In this document: one piece after another, positions 27,817 through 35,906 of the stretch
How positions within the stretch are numbered: position 1 is the stretch's first letter
How the letters are laid out: every line of letters begins with the position of its first letter
The notes under the pieces: generated by a model
Told to the model about the DNA's origin: nothing
What the model saw: only the letters and a program-made list of their open reading frames with translations
Database searches by the model: none
Position numbers and translations under genes: made by a program
Assembly: GCA_027068415.1 (NCBI GenBank)
Contig: JAMOTD010000007.1
Span: 1 to 64,000 of the forward strand
Source of the DNA: Desulfurobacteriaceae bacterium
GTDB lineage: Bacteria > Aquificota > Aquificia > Desulfurobacteriales > Desulfurobacteriaceae
Direction: 5' to 3'
DNA length: 64,000 nt

Positions 27817-29138
27817 TTGAGTTTCTCGGGAACTACTTACACGCAGTTTACGTTTACCTATCAAACATTATTCTCAACACAAACCTCTACGAGAAGATAA
27901 TCCTCGTCCTTCCCTACCTCCTCTTTGACTTTCCCCTTGCAGCAGGAATAGTACTGGTACTGAGTCTGAAAGTCCTCTTCGGCCTTTTTGAAAGGGAAAG
28001 GAGAGAGTGGACTCCGCCGGTCAGCGCCCTTATAACAGCTTACAACGAGAGAGAGGCTGTAAAAAACTCTATTGAATCAATGCTTGAGCAGAACTATAGA
28101 GGTTATCTCCAGGTAATAGTAATAGTTGACGGCGCAAAGCAAAACAAAGAGACGTACGAGGTAGCAAGGAGGTACGAGGGAAACTACGGTAATAAAGAGG
28201 TTCTCGTAATCCCCAAGTGGGAGAGGGGAGGAAGGGCCTCTTCTTTGAACTTAGGGCTGAACTTTGTTAAGGGAGAAATAACTCTTGCCCTTGACGGAGA
28301 CACCTCCTACGACAGGGACATGATAAAGAATGCAGTCTCCCACTTCAGCGACGAAAAGCTTGTAGCCCTCTCGGGAAACCTCAGAATAAGAAACTGGAAC
28401 AAAACGCTGGTAACAAAGTTTCAGGCAATAGAGTACGCAATCTCAATCTACATGGCAAAACAGTTCCTTGACGCCTTAGGGCTCATAAACAACATTTCAG
28501 GAGCTTTCGGTATATTTAAGACAGACTTCCTCAAAGGCCTGGGAGGTTGGGACGCAGGAACGGCGGAAGACCTTGACCTGACCCTAAGGCTTAAAAAGTA
28601 CAGAAGTCTCTACCCCGACATAAAGCTCGGATTTGCCCACGACGCAATAGGTTTAACTGACGGCCCAGAAACCTGGCGGGGAATCCTTAAGCAGAGGAAG
28701 AGGTGGGACGGCGACCTTGTGTACCTGTACTTTAAGAAACACACCTGGGTGCTCAACCCTAAAATCGTCGGTTGGAAGGAGGCCCTGTACACCTACTATC
28801 TGGTTTTGGTTCAGAACTTTGCCGTTCCGGTCTTCATGATTCTCTACTACATTAAACTCTTTCTCCGGTTTTCTTTCATTGAAGTAATGGCAATATTGAC
28901 TTTTATCTACTTAATCTACGCTTTTCACACCCTATTTCTGATGCTCTTCTTTGTGATTTTCATCTCCGAGAGGAAGAGATGGGACGTTAAACTGCTACCC
29001 TACACCCTTCTCTACCCCGTTTACGGGCTAATTCTAAGGTTCAATGCCCTTTACGCCTACATTGACGAAGCCTTCTTTGACGCCCACAGGAGAAGCAGCT
29101 ACGTTCCCCCGTGGGTTGCAAGGAAGTCTAAGTTTTAA
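27813..29138 (+). CDS. Membrane family 2 glycosyltransferase (processive synthase-like)
   Basis: GT2 synthases such as cellulose, hyaluronan and PNAG synthases polymerise sugars and push the chain across the inner membrane. The 441-residue protein has an N-terminal helical pair (29-58) and a GT-A domain with SALITAYNEREAVKNSIESM, VIVIVDG, LALDGDTS (DxD at 161-163) and GTAEDLDLTLRL (catalytic Asp in the ED motif near 253). KQRKRWDGD (QxxRW-like, 294-298) follows, then about four helices from 320 on. These are the D, DxD, (T)ED and QxxRW marks of processive enzymes. No PilZ domain is attached. The sugar made cannot be read from sequence. Confidence 0.88.
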   Translation: MIEFLGNYLHAVYVYLSNIILNTNLYEKIILVLPYLLFDFPLAAGIVLVLSLKVLFGLFERERREWTPPVSALITAYNEREAVKNSIESMLEQNYRGYLQVIVIVDGAKQNKETYEVARRYEGNYGNKEVLVIPKWERGGRASSLNLGLNFVKGEITLALDGDTSYDRDMIKNAVSHFSDEKLVALSGNLRIRNWNKTLVTKFQAIEYAISIYMAKQFLDALGLINNISGAFGIFKTDFLKGLGGWDAGTAEDLDLTLRLKKYRSLYPDIKLGFAHDAIGLTDGPETWRGILKQRKRWDGDLVYLYFKKHTWVLNPKIVGWKEALYTYYLVLVQNFAVPVFMILYYIKLFLRFSFIEVMAILTFIYLIYAFHTLFLMLFFVIFISERKRWDVKLLPYTLLYPVYGLILRFNALYAYIDEAFFDAHRRSSYVPPWVARKSKF

Positions 29139-30072
29139 CCGACCACTCCCAGAGTCTCTTAAGCCCCTCTTTAAGGGGAAACTTAGGGTAGTAGCCTATT
29201 GAGGAGATTTTGGAGATATCCGCAACCGAGCGTTTTATGTCTCCGGGCCGGGGAGGGAGGAAGCGCAGGGGGGGGAGCTCCCCGACAATCTCCTTTAAAG
29301 TCTCAAGCAGCTCAAGGAGGGATGTCTCCTTACCGGTGCCGACGTTGTAAACCTCTCCGGCAGTTTTGCCCTCTTCGGCAAGGAGGAGGGCTCCGACAAC
29401 GTCCTTAACGTAAACGAAATCCCTCGTCTGCCTGCCGTCTCCGTAGATGTCAATCGTCGTCTCCTCTCCCCTCTTAAAGCGCTTAATCCTGTCTATGAAG
29501 ATTGAGATAACTCCTGAGTAGGGAGAGGATGGGTCCTGCCTCTCGCCGTAAACGTTAAAGAACCTCAAGGCCGTAGCATCAAAACCGTAGAGGTTAAAGG
29601 AGTTAACCGTGTACCTCTCGGAGGCGTACTTATCAACGGCGTAAGGGGTCTGAGGCTTAACGGCCATATCCTCTCTTTTGGGGAGCTGGGGTAAATCTCC
29701 GTAAACGGCGGCAGAGGAAGCAAAGACGAACTTCTTAACGCCTACCCTCTTTGACTCTTCAAGGAGATAAAGGGTTCCGTCAAAGTTGACCCGGTGGCAG
29801 TAGAGGGGCTCCTCAACGGAGCGGTGAACCGAGGCAACCGCTGCAAGGTGGAAGACGGTTGAGAACCTGTACTCTGAGAAGAGATGTTTAAGGAGCTCTG
29901 CGTCGGTTATGGAACCCTCAATAAAGGTTAAATTCTGATTTTGCGGGAGGTTTTCCCTCTTGCCCGTTGAGAGGTCGTCAATAACTACAACTCTTCTACC
30001 GCGGGCTAAGAGCTCCTCAACAAGGTGGGAGCCTATAAAACCCGCCCCTCCCGTAACTAATGTAAAATCCAT
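29128..30072 (-). CDS. galE: NAD-dependent epimerase/dehydratase, UDP-glucose 4-epimerase-like
   Basis: Extended SDR enzymes of this type interconvert UDP-glucose and UDP-galactose or the GlcNAc/GalNAc pair. The 314-residue protein has the NAD motif TGGAGFIGSHLVEELL, VVVIDDLSTGKRENLP, FHLAAVASVHRSVEEP, the Ser-Tyr-Lys triad in ASSAAVYGD and YAVDKYASE, and LRFFNVYGERQDP. It lies head-on to the GT2 gene with an 11-base overlap at the stops. The neighbourhood suggests it feeds the exopolysaccharide synthase, but it could also serve LPS. The galE symbol is a family-level call. Confidence 0.85.
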   Translation of the reverse strand: MDFTLVTGGAGFIGSHLVEELLARGRRVVVIDDLSTGKRENLPQNQNLTFIEGSITDAELLKHLFSEYRFSTVFHLAAVASVHRSVEEPLYCHRVNFDGTLYLLEESKRVGVKKFVFASSAAVYGDLPQLPKREDMAVKPQTPYAVDKYASERYTVNSFNLYGFDATALRFFNVYGERQDPSSPYSGVISIFIDRIKRFKRGEETTIDIYGDGRQTRDFVYVKDVVGALLLAEEGKTAGEVYNVGTGKETSLLELLETLKEIVGELPPLRFLPPRPGDIKRSVADISKISSIGYYPKFPLKEGLKRLWEWSVKT

Positions 30073-30120
30073 CTCACCCCCGAAACGGCACTTTTGAGAG
30101 AAATTTTAGCGGAGGGAGAC

Positions 30121-31464
30121 TTGAGAGTACACGTAGTAGGAATAGGCGGAATAGGAATGTCGGGAATAGCACTGATTTTAAAGGGAAGGGGGTTTGAGGT
30201 TCAGGGCTCGGACATCAGAGAGAGCTCTATGGTTAAAAGACTGAGGGAAAAGGGAATAAAAGTATTTGTAGGCCACCATCCCGAAAACGTTAAAGGGGCA
30301 GACGTCCTAATCCACTCCTCGGCAGTGAAGGAGGATAACCCGGAGATTGCCGAAGCCAGAAGGAGAAAAATCCCCGTAATCCCCCGCTCAGACGTCCTTG
30401 CAGACATAATGAAGCTTACTGAGAGCATAGCTGTAGCCGGAACCCACGGCAAAACGACAACCAGCTCAATGATTTCCCGGATTCTATACGGTGCGGGGCT
30501 CAAGCCTACGATTTTGGTAGGAGGAAGCCTCTCATTTTTGGGAGGTTACAACGCCGTTCAGGGGGAAGGAAAGTGGCTCGTAGCAGAGGCCGACGAGAGC
30601 GACGGGACTTTCCTAAAGCTCAACCCGACCCTCTCGGTAATAACCAACGTTGACGCAGACCACCTTGACTACTACGGAAGTTTTAAAAGGATAAAAGAGG
30701 CCTTCTTAGAGTTTGCAAACAGGACATCTTTCTACGGAAAGCTCTTTGCCTGTATTGACTGCCCCAACACTAAAGAGGTGTACGGGAAGGTTTACAAGAG
30801 GAAGAGTTCTTTCGGCCTCTCCCCGGAAGCCGACTTTCAGGCAAGGGGCGTCGTTCCGGTAGGGCTGGGAACAATCTTTGAGGTCTACTACAGGGGGAAG
30901 AGGCTTGGAAGGGTTAAGCTCAACGTTCCCGGTAAACACAACGTAGTAAACGCCTTAGGAGCCATAGCGGTTTCGCTGGAGGTCGGAATACCCTTTAGTG
31001 AAATAGCACAAGGCCTTGAGGAGTTTAAAAACGCCAAAAGGAGAATGGAGCTAAAGGGAAGTTTCAGGGGAATAACCTTCTTTGACGACTACGGCCACCA
31101 CCCGACCGAGATAGAGGCCTCTTACAGGGCGATTAAAGAGGCCTTCCCCGACAGAAGAGTAGTAGTCCTCTTCCAGCCCCACAGGTACACCAGAACGGCC
31201 TCACTGTGGAAGGAGTTTATAAGGGTTCTCAAAGGTATAGAAAACCTCTATATTTGCGACATATACCCCGCCGGTGAGAGGCCGATTGAGGGAATAACGG
31301 CCCAGAGGCTGGCAAAAGAGTGCGGGGCTCCTTACTGCGGAGGGCTGAAAGAGGCCGTTGAGTACTTAAAGGGGGAGCTCCGCCCCGGAGACGTCCTCCT
31401 AACCTTGGGAGCCGGAGACATCACCAACTTCTTTAAACTCTTTACTGGAGAGAGCAGTGAGTAA
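30121..31464 (+). CDS. murC: UDP-N-acetylmuramate-L-alanine ligase
   Basis: MurC adds L-alanine to UDP-MurNAc, the first step of the peptidoglycan stem peptide. The protein shows VHVVGIGGIGMSGIALIL, the ATP loop VAGTHGKTTTSSMIS near residue 107, EADESDGTFL, TNVDADHLDYYG, PGKHNVVNALGA and FDDYGHHPTEIEASYRA. I start at TTG 30121, giving 447 residues. It is preceded by GGAGGG at good spacing and places the Rossmann glycine loop at the usual distance; a TTG 27 bases upstream has no such site. It overlaps polA by eight bases and diverges from the epimerase gene. Confidence 0.95.
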   Translation: MRVHVVGIGGIGMSGIALILKGRGFEVQGSDIRESSMVKRLREKGIKVFVGHHPENVKGADVLIHSSAVKEDNPEIAEARRRKIPVIPRSDVLADIMKLTESIAVAGTHGKTTTSSMISRILYGAGLKPTILVGGSLSFLGGYNAVQGEGKWLVAEADESDGTFLKLNPTLSVITNVDADHLDYYGSFKRIKEAFLEFANRTSFYGKLFACIDCPNTKEVYGKVYKRKSSFGLSPEADFQARGVVPVGLGTIFEVYYRGKRLGRVKLNVPGKHNVVNALGAIAVSLEVGIPFSEIAQGLEEFKNAKRRMELKGSFRGITFFDDYGHHPTEIEASYRAIKEAFPDRRVVVLFQPHRYTRTASLWKEFIRVLKGIENLYICDIYPAGERPIEGITAQRLAKECGAPYCGGLKEAVEYLKGELRPGDVLLTLGAGDITNFFKLFTGESSE

Positions 31465-33964
31465 AAGGGTATTCCTCTTTGACGGAACGGGCCTTGCTTA
31501 CAGGGCCTTTTACGCAATAAGGGAGCTCTCAACGAGCAAGGGCTTCCCCACAAACGCAATTTTCGGGTTTATAAGAATCTTCCTGAAACTCTTTAAGGAG
31601 TATAGGCCCGAGTACGCTGCCGTTGCCTTTGACGTAGGGAAAAAGACCTTCAGGAACAAAATGCTGAAAACTTACAAGGCAAACAGGAAGCCAACGCCCG
31701 ACAGTTTCAAGGTTCAGCTCCCCTACATAAAGAAGTTCCTTGAGTGCCTCGGAGTAAAGGTCTTAGAGGTAGAGGGGTATGAGGCCGACGACGTAATAGC
31801 CACTCTGGCAAAGAAGCTCTCGGATGAGGGGTTTGAGGTCTTCGTAATTACCTCTGATAAAGACATGAGACAGATAATAGACGAAAAGGTAAAGGTAATC
31901 TCAATCTCCCACAGGGGAGGCCAGAAGCTCTACGACCTTGAGGAGTTCAGAAAAGAGTACGGAATAGAGCCGTGGCAGATACCCGAGGTCTTCGGGCTCT
32001 CGGGAGACCAGATTGACAACATCCCCGGAGTTCCCGGAATAGGCGAGAAGACGGCGCTGAAGCTGATTAGGGAGTACAAAAATCTTGAGGGGCTGTACGA
32101 GCACCTAAAGGAGCTCTCCCCCAAAAGGAGGGAGACCCTTGAGAAGTTTAAAGAGCAGGCCTTTTTGAGCAGGGAGCTTGCAAAGGTTAACAGGGAGGTG
32201 CCGATAGAAATCTCTCCCGAAGAGCTTAAGGTAAAGGAGCCCGACGGAAAGTGCCTGTCGGGGCTCTTAACCGAGCTTGAGATGAGGAGCACGGCGCAGG
32301 AGCTTAAAAAACTCTTTCCGGGGCTTGAGCTTGCCGGGAAGGAGATTGAGAGGGGAAAGGAGGTCTCACTTAAGGAGATTGGAGAGCTCCTAACCCCCAA
32401 AGACCTCTTTACGCCGGCACTGGGTGCTTTAATACCAAGGGGAGAGGAAGGAATCGTTGCGGCGGGCAAATCCTACGCCGTTGCTCCCCTAAAAGAGGCG
32501 CTAAAGGGAATCAAGGGAGCAACGAGGGTTTACACCTTTAACCTGAAGGAGCTCTGCCACAGGGCGGGGGAGGAGGTAAGGGAGCTCCCCCTCTTTGACG
32601 TCTCACTGGGCTACTACCTTCTCAACCCCCTCTTAAAAGACTACTCACCCGAAACGCTACTTAAAGAGCACCTGAAAAGCGCGGAGCTCCCTCCCCTCAA
32701 AGAGATTTCCCACCACACAGTCAGCTTGGGAAGGGAAGTTGAGGAGAAGCTTAAAAAGGAAGGACTTTACAAACTCTACAGGGAAGTTGAAGAGCCCCTC
32801 TCGTACGTCCTATACAGAATGGAGAAGAGGGGAGTCCTCTTTGACAGGGAGTACCTTGAAGCCTTCGGAAGAGAGCTAAAGGAGGAAGAGGAGAAGTTAA
32901 AGAAGGAGATTTATGAAATAGTAGGAGAGGTCTTCAACCTAAACTCGCCAAAGCAGCTTGCGGCCGTTCTTTTTGAAAAGCTTGGTTTAAAACCGCTGAA
33001 AAAGACAAAATCGGGCTACTCAACCGACGTTGAGACTCTTACAACCCTTGCACTTGAAGGCCACAGGATAGCCGAGCTCATTCTGAAATATAGAAAGCTC
33101 TCAAAAATTGAAGGGACCTTCGTTAAAGGAATCCTGAAACACATGGACAGAGAGGGGAGAGTCCACACCAGGTTTCTCCAGACCGCAACGGCAACGGGAA
33201 GGCTCTCGTCGGCCGAGCCAAACCTCCAGAACCTACCCGTTTCGGACGAGATTTCAAAGAAAGTAAGGCACGCAGTAATCGCCCCTGACGGGTTTAACCT
33301 CGTCTGGGCAGACTATTCTCAGGTTGAGCTTAGGATATTGGCCCACATCTCTGCAGACGAGAGGTTAATAGAGGCATTTAGGGAGGGCAAGGATATCCAC
33401 TCAGAGACGGCAAAACACCTCTTTGAGGTTAAAGAAATTGACGAGAAGATGAGAAGAGTTGCAAAAACCGTCAACTTCGGAATCGTCTACGGAATGAGCC
33501 CCCACGGCCTCTCGGACAGGTTGGGAATTCCCTTAAAAGAAGCCGAGGAGTTCATAGAGAAGTACTTTAAGAACTTCCCAAAGGTCAAGGAGTTCATAGA
33601 CTCCACCCTTGAGGAGGCCTACAGAAAAGGGTACGTAAGGACGCTCTTCGGAAGGAAGAGGCCCCTGCCCGAGCTCCGGGACAGTAACTACCACGTAAGG
33701 AGTTTCGGTGAGAGGGCAGCAGTAAACGCCGTAATTCAGGGAACGGCGGCCGACGTAATGAAAATGGCGATGGTCAAACTTGAAAAGAAGCTAAGAAACT
33801 CCGGCGCCTACATGGTTTTACAGGTTCACGACGAGGTGGTCGTTGAGGCTCCAGAGGAAAGAGAAAAGGAAGTAAGGGAGCTGGTAAAGGAGGTAATGGA
33901 GGGTGTAGCGGAGCTCTCGGTTCCCCTTGAAGTAAGCGTTGAGTCGGGCAAGAGGTGGAGTTAA
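31457..33964 (+). CDS. polA: DNA polymerase I
   Basis: Pol I fills gaps and removes RNA primers during repair and lagging-strand maturation. The 835-residue protein has the 5'-nuclease domain (1-290: FDGTGLAYRAFYAI, EADDVIATLA, TSDKDMRQII, IPGVPGIGEKTALKLI). A middle domain (about 310-440) has no recognisable DxE/ExO proofreading motifs, as in Taq polymerase. The polymerase domain follows with ADYSQVELRILAHIS (motif A), RRVAKTVNFGIVYG (motif B) and LQVHDEVVVEAP (motif C). So it likely lacks 3'-5' exonuclease activity. GTG start inside the murC end; the stop interlocks with that of the opposing small gene. Confidence 0.96.
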   Translation: MSKRVFLFDGTGLAYRAFYAIRELSTSKGFPTNAIFGFIRIFLKLFKEYRPEYAAVAFDVGKKTFRNKMLKTYKANRKPTPDSFKVQLPYIKKFLECLGVKVLEVEGYEADDVIATLAKKLSDEGFEVFVITSDKDMRQIIDEKVKVISISHRGGQKLYDLEEFRKEYGIEPWQIPEVFGLSGDQIDNIPGVPGIGEKTALKLIREYKNLEGLYEHLKELSPKRRETLEKFKEQAFLSRELAKVNREVPIEISPEELKVKEPDGKCLSGLLTELEMRSTAQELKKLFPGLELAGKEIERGKEVSLKEIGELLTPKDLFTPALGALIPRGEEGIVAAGKSYAVAPLKEALKGIKGATRVYTFNLKELCHRAGEEVRELPLFDVSLGYYLLNPLLKDYSPETLLKEHLKSAELPPLKEISHHTVSLGREVEEKLKKEGLYKLYREVEEPLSYVLYRMEKRGVLFDREYLEAFGRELKEEEEKLKKEIYEIVGEVFNLNSPKQLAAVLFEKLGLKPLKKTKSGYSTDVETLTTLALEGHRIAELILKYRKLSKIEGTFVKGILKHMDREGRVHTRFLQTATATGRLSSAEPNLQNLPVSDEISKKVRHAVIAPDGFNLVWADYSQVELRILAHISADERLIEAFREGKDIHSETAKHLFEVKEIDEKMRRVAKTVNFGIVYGMSPHGLSDRLGIPLKEAEEFIEKYFKNFPKVKEFIDSTLEEAYRKGYVRTLFGRKRPLPELRDSNYHVRSFGERAAVNAVIQGTAADVMKMAMVKLEKKLRNSGAYMVLQVHDEVVVEAPEEREKEVRELVKEVMEGVAELSVPLEVSVESGKRWS

Positions 33965-34263
33965 AAGAGGGAGTAGATGGCCTCTTTAAGGGTTTTAAAC
34001 TCCCCCTCTAAAACCTCTATCCCAAGCTGCTCAAAGGCCGATTTTACCAGAGGCTTCGCTTCGGAGTATAGAACTCCCTTAACGCCGTAGGAGAGGAGAA
34101 CTTGGGCAAGCTCCGAAGGGGAGGAGGAAGGGTTCTCAAACAGGTTAACCTTAACCTCATCTCCCGATTTCTCAACAACGGCAAAGTAGGGAGCTCTCTC
34201 AAAACTCCCTAAAACATCGGCCTCAAGGCCGTCTGCGCTCTTTAGCGGAATGGCAACCTTCAT
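33961..34263 (-). CDS. NifX/NafY-like metal-cluster-binding protein
   Basis: The 100-residue protein matches the dinitrogenase iron-molybdenum cofactor family (NifX, NifB C-terminus, and many orphan archaeal and bacterial homologues). It has MKVAIPLKS, the conserved SFERAPYFAVVE block and LLSYGVKGVLYSEAKPLVKSAFEQLGIEVLEG. Members bind or carry Fe-S or Fe-Mo clusters; many orphans occur in organisms that do not fix nitrogen. No nif gene is seen in the window. It lies about 930 bases from the molybdate transport operon on the opposite strand, which may or may not be meaningful. Confidence 0.82.
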   Translation of the reverse strand: MKVAIPLKSADGLEADVLGSFERAPYFAVVEKSGDEVKVNLFENPSSSPSELAQVLLSYGVKGVLYSEAKPLVKSAFEQLGIEVLEGEFKTLKEAIYSLF

Positions 34264-34273
34264 CTGAACCCCC

Positions 34274-34279
34274 TATAAT
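34274..34279 (+). promoter_or_regulatory. -10 box that would give a leaderless methyltransferase mRNA
   Basis: A perfect TATAAT ends eight bases before the ATG at 34287. Transcription would start about at the ATG itself, and no Shine-Dalgarno sequence lies between. No clear -35 is seen. This points to leaderless translation, by inference. Confidence 0.45.
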
Positions 34280-34286
34280 TTGGGCT

Positions 34287-34964
34287 ATGGAGTTTAAAAG
34301 GTGGAGAAACTTAGGAGAAATTCTACCTGAAGAGGTGGAGGAGTTTATCGGCTCCTTCTTTGAAAGGGAAGAGCTCTTAAGGGAAGTTGAGGAGTTTGCA
34401 AAGAAAGAGAAAGTCCCGATTCTTCTCCCCTCAAGCGCTCAAGTCCTGAGGCTGATTGTTTCCCTCAAAAAGCCCCGTAAAGTCCTTGAGATAGGAACGG
34501 GAATAGGCTACAGTACTCTCAACATCTACCTCGCCCACCCCGAAGCAGAGATAACAACCGTTGACTCCAACATCAAGAGGCTAAAGGTTGCGGAGGGGTT
34601 CTTTAAAAGGGCAGGAATTCCGGTTGAAACGGTTGAAGCCGACGGCCTTGACTTTTTAAGGGAAGCCCTCTCCGAAGGGAGGAAGTACGACTTCATCTTC
34701 GTTGACAGCGCTAAAGGGGAGTATCCCTTCTTCAACTACAAAGTTCAAGCCCTACTTAAGCCGGGAGGCTTAGCCCTCTTTGATAACGTCCTCTTTAGGG
34801 GCTACGTGGCAGGGCGGGAGCACGATGGAAGGTATAAAAGGGGAGTGAAACTCTTAAAGCACTTCTTGAAGTACATAAAGGAGTACCCCAACTTCAGAGC
34901 TTACCTAATCGGAGTGGGAGACGGCCTTCTCCTCCTTGAAAATCTCGGATATAATAGAAGGTGA
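34287..34964 (+). CDS. SAM-dependent O-methyltransferase (family 3, TrmR-like)
   Basis: The 225-residue protein belongs to the COMT-like O-methyltransferases. It has KVLEIGTGIGYSTLNIYLA (SAM motif I, near residue 65), ITTVDSNIKRLKVAEGFFKRAG split around 92, KYDFIFVDSAKGEYPFF (metal and SAM site near 133) and LLKPGGLALFDNVLFRG. In bacteria this class includes TrmR, which methylates 5-hydroxyuridine in tRNA, and caffeoyl-CoA-type enzymes; TrmR is a reasonable guess but unproven. Its 3' end holds the promoter of the molybdate operon. Confidence 0.83.
   Translation: MEFKRWRNLGEILPEEVEEFIGSFFEREELLREVEEFAKKEKVPILLPSSAQVLRLIVSLKKPRKVLEIGTGIGYSTLNIYLAHPEAEITTVDSNIKRLKVAEGFFKRAGIPVETVEADGLDFLREALSEGRKYDFIFVDSAKGEYPFFNYKVQALLKPGGLALFDNVLFRGYVAGREHDGRYKRGVKLLKHFLKYIKEYPNFRAYLIGVGDGLLLLENLGYNRR
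34950..34955 (+). promoter_or_regulatory. -10 box of the mod operon inside the methyltransferase gene
   Basis: A perfect TATAAT lies in the last codons of the methyltransferase gene. The expected start, six to eight bases on, falls at the first base of the P1 stem of the structured leader (34964), which supports the call. The -35 region is not convincing. Confidence 0.5.
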
Positions 34965-35105
34965 GGTTCCGAGCCTGACTGCCTAAGGGGCTTAAAGCCC
35001 TATGGGGTCAGGCCGATAGGGTGCGTCTGGAAACGGGCGTGCCTCCCGGGCTTGGAAAGGAACCTCGTTAAAGGGGTCAGTTCCGGCTCGGGGCTGACCC
35101 CTTTT
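34964..35105 (+). ncRNA. Structured leader upstream of modA, candidate Moco/Tuco-type riboswitch with terminator
   Basis: The 225-base space before modA folds well. P1 pairs AGGTTCC (34964-34970) with GGAACCT (35059-35065) and is extended by GAGCC (34971-34975) with GGCTT (35049-35053). Inside, GCCTGAC (34973-34979, sharing its first three bases with that extension) pairs with GTCAGGC (35007-35013) around a smaller GGGCT/AGCCC hairpin. GGTGCGTCTG (35020-35029) pairs with CGGGCGTGCC (35034-35043) across a GAAA tetraloop. Then AAAGGGGTCAG (35070-35080) and CTGACCCCTTT (35094-35104) form an 11-bp terminator stem before TTTT. GGCTCGG in its loop (35085-35091) could pair instead with CCGAGCC (34969-34975), which gives a switching route. 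Place and shape suit the molybdenum-cofactor riboswitch known ahead of moa and mod genes. The family call is not verified. Confidence 0.6.
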
Positions 35106-35127
35106 GACTTATAGGAGCAGTCCCGTA

Positions 35128-35185
35128 GGAGGCCCAACCGGGCACCTCCCCAACTTTTGGTCGGGCCCTCCCCTTTAAGGAGGTG
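35128..35185 (+). promoter_or_regulatory. Second leader hairpin that can mask the modA ribosome site
   Basis: GGAGGCCCAACC (35128-35139) can pair with GGTCGGGCCCTCC (35159-35171) with one bulge. CACCTCC (35143-35149), in its loop, is fully complementary to the ribosome-binding GGAGGTG (35179-35185) just before the modA ATG. The two pairings would form at the same time only as a pseudoknot, so they may be alternatives. It suggests translational control on top of the terminator. Confidence 0.45.
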
Positions 35186-35189
35186 AGAG

Positions 35190-35906
35190 ATGAGGCTGTT
35201 AGTCTTAATTATAACCTTTCTGCTCCTTCCCTCCCTCGCTTCGGCCGGAGAAATCCTGATTTCAAGCGCAGCCGGAATGATGGAGTTCATAAAGGAGGTA
35301 GGGAAGGAGTTTGAAAGGAGAACGGGAAAAGAGGTAGTTTTCAACTTCTCATCTTCGGGAAAGATTGCAAAACAGATAGAGGCAGGAGCTCCCACCGATC
35401 TCTTTATCTCCGCCTCAAAGTTCTGGATAGACTACCTGAAAAGGAGGGGATTGATAGAGAAAGAGACCGCCATTCCCTTCGCTTCAACAGAGCTGGTGGT
35501 AGTAGCTCCCAAGGGCTCAAAGTTAAACTCACTCCTTGAGGCCGAAACGGTAGCAGTGGGGAACAAATTTGCTCCTGTAGGAGCTTATGCCCTTGAAAGC
35601 CTTAAGAGATTAGGGCTCTACGAGAAACTAAAGAGCAGGTTAATTTACGCTCCAAACGTAAGGCAGATAACCCTTTGGGTAATGTCAGGAAATGCCGACG
35701 CCGGAATTATTTACTATTCCGACTTCGTTAAGTACAGAAAAAAACTAAAGCCGCTTAAAGTCCTGCCCGAAAATAGCCACAGTCCGATTGAGTTCTTTGC
35801 CGCCTGTACTGGGAGCTCCCTAAAGGAGTGTAGGGAGTTTGAGGAGTTTTTAAAGGAGCTCCCCGATGAAGTTTACGAAAAGTACGGCTTTAAGAAGGTA
35901 AAATGA
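35190..35906 (+). CDS. modA: Molybdate ABC transporter substrate-binding protein
   Basis: ModA captures molybdate or tungstate in the periplasm for the ModBC importer. The 238-residue protein has a signal peptide ending ASA (residue 19), ISSAAGMMEFIKEVGKEFE, VVFNFSSSGKIAKQIEAGAP split near residue 55, and DLFISASKFWIDYL, with the oxyanion-binding Ser residues. VMSGNADAGIIYYSDFV near 170 is also typical. AAGGAGGTGAG precedes the ATG. modB overlaps by four bases. Mo versus W preference cannot be told here. Confidence 0.95.
   Translation: MRLLVLIITFLLLPSLASAGEILISSAAGMMEFIKEVGKEFERRTGKEVVFNFSSSGKIAKQIEAGAPTDLFISASKFWIDYLKRRGLIEKETAIPFASTELVVVAPKGSKLNSLLEAETVAVGNKFAPVGAYALESLKRLGLYEKLKSRLIYAPNVRQITLWVMSGNADAGIIYYSDFVKYRKKLKPLKVLPENSHSPIEFFAACTGSSLKECREFEEFLKELPDEVYEKYGFKKVK

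Noticed and set aside
34964-35189. tRNA or small coding gene in the modA leader
   Set aside because: No acceptor stem with CCA-type layout or T-loop, and no start codon with a ribosome site; the paired elements fit a leader RNA.
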